Shown here in pieces: positions 56,178-64,000 of a stretch of 64,000 bases of DNA. Each line of letters begins with the position of its first letter. Position 1 is the stretch's first letter. Below the pieces are notes generated by a model. The model searched no databases. It saw only the letters and a list, made by a program, of their open reading frames with translations, and had not been told where the DNA came from. The position numbers and the translations under genes were made by a program. Origin of the DNA: Verrucomicrobiota bacterium. Its GTDB lineage: Bacteria > Verrucomicrobiota > Verrucomicrobiia > CAIQCK01. The stretch is taken from positions 88,188 through 152,187 of the forward strand of contig JACRQF010000007.1 of the NCBI GenBank assembly GCA_016222825.1, written 5' to 3'.

Positions 56178-56876
56178 ATGGCGGTGAAAAACTACTTCCA
56201 GTTGGTGCGCGCGCCGAATCTCTTCACGGCGGCGACCAACGTCTTCACCGGCTGCGCGGCGGCCAGCCTCTCGCCGCCGCCACCGGCAACCGTCGCGCTC
56301 CTCGCGCTCAGTTCGGCGTGCCTCTACGCGGGCGGCGTCGCGTTGAACGACTGGTGTGATCTCGATGTGGACCGCGTCGAACGCCCGAAACGTCCCCTGC
56401 CCTCCGGCCAGATCGCGGCGAGAACCGCCGTCACGCTGGCGGTCGCGCTCCTCGCGGCTGGCGTCGCGCTCGCCAGTGTCGTCGGCGCGATGGCGGCGCT
56501 GACGGCCTCGGCGATTGTGCTGCTGGTTGTCACCTACAACTTCGGCCTCAAGTCCGTCCACATCGTCGGCCCGCTGAACATGGGCGCGTGCCGTTTCGGC
56601 AACGTGCTGCTCGGCGCGTGCGCAGCGCCGGCGGCAAGCATGAGAGCGTTGCCGTTCGCGGCGTTCATGATGGCGTGGGTCGTCGCCATCAGCCTCATCA
56701 GCGCCCGCGAAGCCGCTTCGCCGCGATGCCAAACAATTGTCAAGACGATGGTGCTGGCGATTCCGCTGCTCGACGGGGTCTTTGTCGGGATGCTGACAAC
56801 ACCGTGGCTCGGCGTCGCTGTCGCAGCATTCGCGTTGCCGGCGTGGTTGACGGCGAGGCGGCTTTACGTTACGTAG
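56178..56876 (+). CDS. eboC: UbiA-family prenyltransferase (EboC-like)
   Basis: A 232-residue membrane protein with about seven TM helices, from ATG 56178 (56130 is an alternative start). The Mg-prenyl-diphosphate motif is NDWCDLDVDRVERPKRPLPS, of the NDxxDxxxDxxxRPxRPLPSG type. It resembles EboC, the UbiA-like member of ebo operons. Following genes are a phosphodiesterase and an EboE-like protein, in line with that assignment. A second aspartate-rich motif is not clear, so the prenyl-transfer activity may be lost. Confidence 0.78.
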   Translation: MAVKNYFQLVRAPNLFTAATNVFTGCAAASLSPPPPATVALLALSSACLYAGGVALNDWCDLDVDRVERPKRPLPSGQIAARTAVTLAVALLAAGVALASVVGAMAALTASAIVLLVVTYNFGLKSVHIVGPLNMGACRFGNVLLGACAAPAASMRALPFAAFMMAWVVAISLISAREAASPRCQTIVKTMVLAIPLLDGVFVGMLTTPWLGVAVAAFALPAWLTARRLYVT

Positions 56877-56886
56877 CAGGCGCTTC

Positions 56887-58146
56887 ATGAGTTCGCCAAA
56901 GGCTCTCGTCATCAACATCGCCGCGCTCGCGCCGCCACACGTCGCGCAGTGCCCCACCCTGTCGCGGCTCGCCGGCAGCGGCTGGACCGCGCCCATGACG
57001 CCCACTTTTCCGGCCGTGACCTGCTCAGCGCAGGCAACGCTCACCACCGGCCGGCCGCCGTCGGCGCACGGCATCATCGCCAACGGCCTCTTCGACCGCG
57101 ACAAGCTGGAGGTGGCGTTCTGGGAACAGCCGGCAAAACTCGTGCAAGCGCCGCGGCTCTGGGACCTCCTCAAACAGCGCAACCCCGCCGCGACTTGCGC
57201 CGTGCTTTTCTGGCAGCACAGCCTCTACGCCAACGCCGACATCGTCGTTACACCGAAGCCGATCCATCTCGAACACAGCATGCTGTTGTGGTGCTACTCG
57301 AAGCCCGCCGGCTACTACGAGGAACTGTGCGACGCGCTCGGCAAGTTCAAGCTCCACAACTACTGGGGGCCGCTGGCGAGCATCGGATCGAGCCGCTGGA
57401 TCGCCGCCGCCGCCGCGCGGACGCTGCGGACCAAGCAGCCGGACCTGGCAATGGTTTATCTGCCGCACCTCGATTACGGCTTTCAGAAACACGGCCCCGA
57501 CTCGCCGCGGACGGCGCGCGACCTGAAACAAGTGGACGACTGCGTTGCGGAGATCGTCGCGGCGGCGACGCCGGGGACGACGGTGTTTGTGGTGTCCGAG
57601 TATTCCATCGCGCCCGTGACCGGAGCGATTCTGCCGAACCAGCTCCTGCGCCAAGCCGGGCTGCTCGCCGTGCGCGAAATCGGCGGCGGCGAATATCTCG
57701 ACGTCGAGCGGAGCACGGCGTTTGCGATGGTGGATCATCAGGTGGCGCACATCTACTGCAAACCGGACGCCGTTGAGCCAGCGCGACAATCGCTGGCGGC
57801 GGCGGGCGTGGAATTTCGCCAGCCCGATCATCCGCGCAGCGGCGAACTGGTCGCTGTTGCGCCACGGGACAAATGGTTCGCTTACTACTGGTGGTTGGAG
57901 CCGCGCAAAGCGCCGCCATTCGCGCGCCACATAGACATTCACCGCAAACCCGGGTATGATCCGTGCGAACTTTGGTTTGACTGGCCGCGGCTCCGCATTC
58001 CGACACGACCGGAATTGGTCAAAGGCTCGCATGGCCGCGACGACGCGCCCGCGGCGTTCGTCGTCACCGGCCCGCAAGCTCCGCCACGCCGCGAGCGGGT
58101 CGCGATGACAGACGTGGCAGGCTGGATACTGGATTGCTTCCGATGA
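56887..58146 (+). CDS. Alkaline phosphatase superfamily phosphodiesterase (EboF-like)
   Basis: A 419-residue nucleotide pyrophosphatase/phosphodiesterase-like protein. The catalytic Thr is in FPAVTCSAQATLTTG near residue 42, and metal ligands are expected in LPHLDYGFQKHGPDS and MVDHQVAHIYC. There is no signal peptide, although the family is often exported. It follows the UbiA-like gene by 10 bp. The corresponding ebo-operon gene encodes a phosphodiesterase of this family, but the name EboF is uncertain here. Confidence 0.85.
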   Translation: MSSPKALVINIAALAPPHVAQCPTLSRLAGSGWTAPMTPTFPAVTCSAQATLTTGRPPSAHGIIANGLFDRDKLEVAFWEQPAKLVQAPRLWDLLKQRNPAATCAVLFWQHSLYANADIVVTPKPIHLEHSMLLWCYSKPAGYYEELCDALGKFKLHNYWGPLASIGSSRWIAAAAARTLRTKQPDLAMVYLPHLDYGFQKHGPDSPRTARDLKQVDDCVAEIVAAATPGTTVFVVSEYSIAPVTGAILPNQLLRQAGLLAVREIGGGEYLDVERSTAFAMVDHQVAHIYCKPDAVEPARQSLAAAGVEFRQPDHPRSGELVAVAPRDKWFAYYWWLEPRKAPPFARHIDIHRKPGYDPCELWFDWPRLRIPTRPELVKGSHGRDDAPAAFVVTGPQAPPRRERVAMTDVAGWILDCFR

Positions 58147-59000
58147 ACTTGAGATTTGGTTACAACACAAATGGTTTCGCGCATCACAGGCTCAACGACG
58201 CGCTGGTGGTCATCGCCGGCTGCGGCTACGACGGCGTCGCGCTGTCGGTGGACGTGCAGCATTGCGACCCGTTTAGCATCACCGCCACCGAACTGCGCCA
58301 GTTGAAAGGCATGCTCAAGGCGCTCCAGTTGTCCGTCGTGATCGAAACGGGCGCGCGCTACCTGCTCAGCAAGTGGTTCAAACACGAGCCGACCCTCATC
58401 AGCCGCCAGCCCGAAGGCCGCGCGCTGCGCATCCAGTTTCTCAAACGCGCCATCAACCTCGCCGCCGAGCTTGACGCCGAGGCCGTGAGCTTCTGGTCCG
58501 GCCCGCGCGCGAATGACGTGACCGAGGACGAAGCGTGGAAATGGCTCATCGCCGGCTGCCAGGAAATCACCGCGTATGCCGAGCGCAAGGGCGTGACGCT
58601 GGCGTTCGAACCAGAGCCTGAGATGATGGTGGACACGCTCCCGGCATTCGACCGGCTGAAGGCGCAAGTGCCGTCGCCGTCCTTCGGCCTCACGCTCGAC
58701 ATCGGCCACGTCTTCTGCACCGAGCCGGAACGCTTCGAGGCCATCGTGCGGCAGAACGCCCCGATGTTGCGCAACATCCACATCGAGGACATCAAGGACC
58801 GCGTCCACGAGCACCGGATGTTCGGCGAAGGCAGCATTGATTTCCCGCCCGTGCTGCGCGCGCTGCACGCCACCGGCTATCGCGGCCTCATCAACGTCGA
58901 ACTCAGCCGCGACAGCCATCGCGCGCCGGACGTGGCGCGCCGCTCACTCCAACTCCTCCGCCAATGGGCCGCCAAGGCACACGCATCGGCTACTCACTGA
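58143..59000 (+). CDS. TIM-barrel sugar-phosphate isomerase/AP-endonuclease-like protein
   Basis: A 285-residue protein whose ATG (58143) overlaps the previous stop by four bases. The Xyl-isomerase-like TIM barrel shows LAFEPEPEMM, LTLDIGHVFC, RNIHIEDIKDRVHEHRMFG and LINVELSRDSH, giving a likely metal set of Glu, Asp, His and Glu. It extends the operon and overlaps the next gene by 37 bp. Substrate is not identified. Confidence 0.85.
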   Translation: MNLRFGYNTNGFAHHRLNDALVVIAGCGYDGVALSVDVQHCDPFSITATELRQLKGMLKALQLSVVIETGARYLLSKWFKHEPTLISRQPEGRALRIQFLKRAINLAAELDAEAVSFWSGPRANDVTEDEAWKWLIAGCQEITAYAERKGVTLAFEPEPEMMVDTLPAFDRLKAQVPSPSFGLTLDIGHVFCTEPERFEAIVRQNAPMLRNIHIEDIKDRVHEHRMFGEGSIDFPPVLRALHATGYRGLINVELSRDSHRAPDVARRSLQLLRQWAAKAHASATH

Positions 59001-60184
59001 ACGTCTTCCCGGACGAGTCGCTGGAGGAGCTTCGGCACACGCTGCGCCACCGCGCGCCGCACATCCGTCGCGAGGCCTACCACGACCGCGAGTTTCCGGT
59101 GGAACTCCGTTTCTCGCAGCGGATGGTTGAACAACTCCACGCGCAGCCCGCGGCAGTGGCGGAGTTGCGCGACCTGCTGCGCGACGAGGGTCTGCGGCTT
59201 GTGGCTCTCAACGCGTTCGTGCCGATCAGCTTCCACCAGCCGAACCTGAAGGAGCGCGTCTATCTGCCGACGTGGCACGAAAGCGACCAGCGCCTCCGCT
59301 ACACCTGCGACTGCGCCGACCTGCTCGCCGCGCTCGCGCCGCCGGAGGTCAAGGAGCCGACACTCAGCGTCCCCGCCGGCGCGCTCAAACGCGACTTCTC
59401 GGAACCCGTAGCTGAACGCGCCAGCGTTCAGCCGGCAACGCCTGAACGCTGGCGCGTTCAGCTACACGAACAAACCGCCACCGCGTTGCGCCGTTGCGCG
59501 CAGCACTGCGCCGAACTCGAACGGCGCACTGGCCGCCGCGTCACCGTCGGCCTCGAACCGGAGCCGGGCCTTGCTTACGAACGCACCAGCGACGTCATCA
59601 AGTTTTTCACGAAGTTCCGTCCCGCGCTCGACGGCGAGACGGGCGGCGGGCGCTACCTCGGCGTCAACTTCGACATCTGCCACCAACTCGTCGAGTTCGA
59701 AGACCTCGCGCAATCGGTGGCGGCGCTCCAAGCGGCCAACATCCAGATCGCGAAGATTCACATCTCCAACTGCATCGAGATCGAGAAGCCGCTTATCGCG
59801 CCCGAACTGCTGGAGGCGCTCCGCCGCCGCTACGCCGAGTCCAAGTTCCTCCACCAGACCTGCGGCGTGAACGCGGCCGGCCGGCCCGTCTATTTCTCTC
59901 TCGACCTGCCGCCCGTGCTGACGCCTGACGGCCTGCGCGCGATGGCGCACGCGGGCGTGGAGAAACTTCGCATCCACTACCACATGCCGCTGTTGCCCGG
60001 CGGCGCGATGCCGACGACACTCGCCGACGTGGAAACCTTCGTCCGCGGCTTCGCCAAGGCCACTCCCAAAGTGCCGCTGGTGATCGAGACCTACACCTGG
60101 CTGGAACTGACCGCTGGCGGCGGCACGCCCGACTTGGTCCCAAGCATCAGCGACGAAATCCGCCACGTCAGCGGGTGGCTTTGA
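58964..60184 (+). CDS. eboE: Metabolite-traffic protein EboE-like
   Basis: A 406-residue TIM-barrel protein. The start MGRQGTRIGYSLNVFPDESLEEL matches the Y-x-x-N-V-x-P-x-E-S opening of EboE, and VALNAFVPISFHQ with LKERVYLPTW matches the family segment that is normally TLNGFPYGxFH...VKxxVYxPDW. Family members work in ebo operons, thought to move metabolites (for example the scytonemin monomer) to the periplasm. An insertion at residues about 148-167 is encoded by a palindromic repeat (see 59408-59465). The stretch lies inside an otherwise conserved loop region. Confidence 0.8.
   Translation: MGRQGTRIGYSLNVFPDESLEELRHTLRHRAPHIRREAYHDREFPVELRFSQRMVEQLHAQPAAVAELRDLLRDEGLRLVALNAFVPISFHQPNLKERVYLPTWHESDQRLRYTCDCADLLAALAPPEVKEPTLSVPAGALKRDFSEPVAERASVQPATPERWRVQLHEQTATALRRCAQHCAELERRTGRRVTVGLEPEPGLAYERTSDVIKFFTKFRPALDGETGGGRYLGVNFDICHQLVEFEDLAQSVAALQAANIQIAKIHISNCIEIEKPLIAPELLEALRRRYAESKFLHQTCGVNAAGRPVYFSLDLPPVLTPDGLRAMAHAGVEKLRIHYHMPLLPGGAMPTTLADVETFVRGFAKATPKVPLVIETYTWLELTAGGGTPDLVPSISDEIRHVSGWL
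59408..59465 (+). repeat. 58-bp palindromic element inside the eboE-like gene
   Basis: Perfect 24-bp inverted arms (59408-59431 and 59442-59465, starting GTAGCTGAACGCGCC) surround a 10-base loop. It lies in frame inside the coding sequence and adds about 19 residues (VAERASVQPATPERWRVQL). This style of repeat is otherwise intergenic in this window. Confidence 0.85.
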
Positions 60185-60338
60185 AGACCAGTGCGTTCAC
60201 TCCCTTGTCAGCAGCTCCAAACGTGAGCCTTCTTGGCCCGACCGTTCAACTGTCCCTGCGGGACTCTGCTTGCGCCTGAATCGCTTCCCCGGCGCTTCAG
60301 AGACTGTCTTGGCGCTGTGATAGAACGACCCGTCCCGA

Positions 60339-62346
<2,008 letters not shown>

Positions 62347-62348
62347 CG

Positions 62349-62669
62349 ATGAGTCAACCGGCGCGCAACTCCATCCGCGGCGTGCTCTGGCTGGCGGCGT
62401 TCATTCTGGCGCTGACAGTCTTCCTGGTGACGTATATCCCCAGGCTGCGGGAGGCGCAGAATCTTCGGACGGAGAAATACAGGCTCGACGAGCAACTGCG
62501 CGAGCAGGAGGCGGAATACAACCGCCAGTTGGGCCGCCAGCAGGCGTTGACCAACGACCCGCGCGAAGTGGAGCGCGTCGCGCGGGAAAAGCTGAAGCTG
62601 GTCAAGCCCGGCGAGACGGTTTTTCGTTTCGAACAGGGAAATAACGCGCCGCCGCCGAGAAACCCTTGA
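62349..62669 (+). CDS. ftsB: Septum formation initiator (FtsB/DivIC-like)
   Basis: A 106-residue protein with one N-terminal TM helix (GVLWLAAFILALTVFLVTYIP) followed by a coiled coil (LREAQNLRTEKYRLDEQLR) and VERVAREKLKLVKPGETVF, which is the conserved end segment of FtsB/DivIC. It is a bitopic division protein linking FtsL and FtsQ. The gene begins three bases after eno, a pairing also found in other bacteria. Confidence 0.85.
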   Translation: MSQPARNSIRGVLWLAAFILALTVFLVTYIPRLREAQNLRTEKYRLDEQLREQEAEYNRQLGRQQALTNDPREVERVAREKLKLVKPGETVFRFEQGNNAPPPRNP

Positions 62670-62712
62670 CCGAGCGGTGGTGGATGGCTAGAGTGCGCCC
62701 TCAATTTTGGAT

Positions 62713-62789
<77 letters not shown>

Positions 62790-62793
62790 ATCT

Positions 62794-62830
62794 AAGGCCC
62801 CGGACACAAGCGTCCGGGGCCTTCTGCTTT
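62794..62830 (+). terminator. Terminator after initiator tRNA
   Basis: A perfect 12-bp stem (AAGGCCCCGGAC with complement at 62812-62823) and six-base loop are followed by CTGCTTTT. Confidence 0.85.
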
Positions 62831-62944
62831 TCCAGCCAAAGTTGAGACTCCCTGCAATCCCGGCCGGCTGAAGCCGGGACACCCACGGCGCGGAACTTTG
62901 TCGGAAAACCTTTCCCTCCTGCTTCGCGTGGTTGGTATTCCCAA

Positions 62945-63136
62945 GGCGCAACCGGGCACACGCACTGTAGCGCAGGTTTCCAACCTGCTGTATCGCGGAT
63001 TTCCAATCCGCAGGCCTCCGCCCATCGAACGCGTTATCTTGTGCGAACGCTCTGCCGGCTGGAAGCCGGCGATACAGCAGGTTGGAAACCTGCGCTACAC
63101 GGGGCCGCGAACGTGGTGCGCGTGCCCGGTTGCGCC
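62945..63136. repeat. Nested long inverted repeat
   Basis: An outer 21-bp arm (62945-62965 with 63116-63136, one mismatch) encloses a perfect 30-bp arm (62967-62996 with 63069-63098). Inner words such as CGGCTGGAAGCCGGC add further dyads. No gene lies here; small ORFs on the minus strand are poor. The 62830-63798 gap holds this and the following repeats. Confidence 0.85.
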
Positions 63137-63234
63137 CGGTGTTCCAAAGAAGCGGATTTCGAGCTTGCATTTTCGCAAACTCTCCGGCTCAAATGCGTTC
63201 CGCCATGAGGGCCTTGGAGAAAAAATTTTCAGGT

Positions 63235-63289
63235 CGTCGCCTCAACTTCGTCGCCTCAACTTCGTCGCCTCAACTTCGTCGCCTCAACT
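63235..63289. repeat. Four tandem 14-bp repeats
   Basis: CGTCGCCTCAACTT is repeated four times head to tail without error (last copy one base short). It is noncoding by appearance. Confidence 0.95.
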
Positions 63290-63347
63290 GACCGCATGCC
63301 ATCGCGTCGCGGCGCGCGCGTCTTTCTCCAACTCCTTCCTGCCTTTC

Positions 63348-63417
63348 GTAGCCGCCGACGTGAGGAGGCGGAATCGTTCTGCCATCGCAGCCACCGCCTC
63401 CTCACGGCGGCGGCTGC
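63348..63417. repeat. Third copy of the GTAGCCGCCGACGT palindrome
   Basis: Arm 63348-63372 matches the arms at 31628 and 20854; the right arm (63392-63417) is degenerate (CACGGCGGCGGCTGCC). Confidence 0.7.
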
Positions 63418-63470
63418 CGACTGCCCATCCCGCGCCGCGCGCCAAACGACCCCGCCCATGCGCGAAAAAA

Positions 63471-63760
63471 GTGCCGCGCCAGAGCGGCGTTCTCAGAAAC
63501 GCGGCTCCCAGGCGTCGCCCCAGAGCGGCATTTCCCAAAAACATGCCTCTCCGGCGTCACCGCAGACCGGCGTTTCCACAACCGCGCCTTTTCAGCGCCG
63601 CCCCAGACCCATGTTTTCCAAAAACGCCCCTCCGCGGCGTCGCCCCAGAGCCGCGTTTTGGAAAACGCCGCCTTCCGGCGTCACTTCAAAGCCGCATTTT
63701 CGGCAACGTTGCCTTTTCAGCGCCGCCAAAACTGCGCGTTTTCGCCCATTTGCCCCAAAA
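63471..63760 (+). repeat. Degenerate tandem repeat, 41/42-bp unit with 3-unit higher order
   Basis: Units begin near 63471, 63512, 63554, 63595, 63637, 63678 and 63720, each with GCGTCGCC/GCGTCACC/GCGCCGCC-type starts and a (C)AGAGCCGC segment. Spacings are 41 and 42 alternately, and the three unit types recur every 124-125 bp. Many units contain a small dyad such as GCGTTTT-GG-AAAACGC (63654-63668 region). No convincing protein is encoded here. Confidence 0.7.
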
Positions 63761-63798
63761 TCGCCGTTCCAAGGCCGTTTTCATGGAGAAATCCCCCT

Positions 63799-63912
63799 AT
63801 GCCCGACCTCGAATACCCAAAATGGGGCGACAAACGCCTCCGCTGGGGGATGCCCGGCTTGCGCTGGAGCATGCCCCTGCCCTCCTGGATCACACTCACC
63901 CGCCAACCATAA
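63799..63912 (+). CDS. Small ORF (37 residues)
   Basis: ATG 63799 has GGAG ten bases upstream. The product MPDLEYPKWGDKRLRWGMPG followed by LRWSMPLPSW is unusually rich in Trp and repeats a RLRWGMPGLRWSMP pattern. It lies 17 bp before another small ORF. Not recognised; both could be phage-tail-like or secreted-peptide genes. Confidence 0.4.
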   Translation: MPDLEYPKWGDKRLRWGMPGLRWSMPLPSWITLTRQP

Positions 63913-63929
63913 CGAAAGGAACCAAGCCG

Positions 63930-64000
63930 ATGCTCACTAAACTGCAAGCGAAACTCATCAGCCTCGCCGAGAAGATCGCCGACGGGCTGCAACAACTCAC
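63930..64000 (+). CDS. Start of a coding region, cut by the window edge
   Basis: ATG 63930 with AAAGGA at proper spacing opens a frame that continues to the end of the window. The visible N-terminus (MLTKLQAKLISLAEKIADGL) is amphipathic helix, not a signal peptide. The product is unknown. Confidence 0.55.
   Translation, partial: MLTKLQAKLISLAEKIADGLQQL

Noticed and set aside
63471..63760. Possible CRISPR array
   Set aside because: Unit spacing is regular but the units are degenerate throughout, with no constant repeat and variable spacer, and no cas genes are nearby.

Overview
The window is GC-rich chromosomal DNA, densely coded on both strands with short gaps. It most resembles a free-living Verrucomicrobiota of the Pedosphaera/Limisphaera type. 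This is inferred from several features together: many secreted Gfo/Idh/MocA and TIM-barrel sugar proteins with Tat or Sec signals, a hydrazine-synthase-alpha-like multiheme protein, an RCC1/Ig/FN3-like secreted protein, UPF0175/DUF3368 and DUF4184 families, a small FN3 protein, and many palindromic intergenic repeats. No CRISPR array, insertion sequence, transposase, integrase or rRNA was seen.

Layout. 1-6.7 kb: exported proteins (RCC1 repeats, HZS-alpha-like cytochrome, Tat glycosidase-like protein). 6.8-15.1 kb: housekeeping and metabolic genes in mixed orientation (NagB-like, Nudix, aldo/keto reductase, a three-C2H2-finger protein, FAH family, radical SAM, Gfo/Idh). 15.05-23.5 kb: a minus-strand run of CoA-ester enzymes (thioesterase, KAS III, metallo-beta-lactamase fold, HgdC/BcrA-type activator, HgdB/BcrC-type dehydratase, FadJ-like fusion), interrupted by a toxin-antitoxin pair and palindromic repeats. 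23.7-32.6 kb: periplasmic proteins, a glycoside hydrolase, xylose isomerase, a dehydrogenase, an AT-rich island before an FN3 protein, and two paralogous small membrane proteins. 32.7-37.6 kb: a fused indolepyruvate-type ferredoxin oxidoreductase and a Sel1/HtrA-type protease. 37.7-40.3 kb: a nitroreductase stub and two orphan NarL-type regulators with degenerate receivers. 40.7-48.5 kb: sugar metabolism (Gfo/Idh, TIM-barrel isomerase, hexosamine-kinase-like, phosphoglucomutase). 48.6-54.1 kb: a compact acyl-chain cluster (condensation-type acyltransferase, thioester-reductase-like SDR, ACP, KAS, SDR). 54.2-60.2 kb: tRNA-Glu, then a plus-strand run ending in a partial ebo-like metabolite-traffic operon (UbiA, phosphodiesterase, TIM barrel, EboE). 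60.3-64 kb: enolase, FtsB/DivIC, initiator tRNA, then about 1 kb of layered repeats and two small ORFs.

How it fits together. Much of the window serves sugar uptake and breakdown (xylA, pgm, eno, hexosamine kinase, several oxidoreductases and isomerases) and acyl-CoA/acyl-ACP chemistry. The strongest candidates for something new are the reduced ebo-like operon next to an orphan ACP/KAS/reductase/condensation cluster, a 58-bp palindrome inside the eboE-like coding sequence, the paired pseudo-receiver regulators, a bacterial protein with three zinc-finger-like motifs, and a hairpin repeat array with higher-order period near 63.6 kb. All functions are read from sequence motifs by eye; no database search was run.
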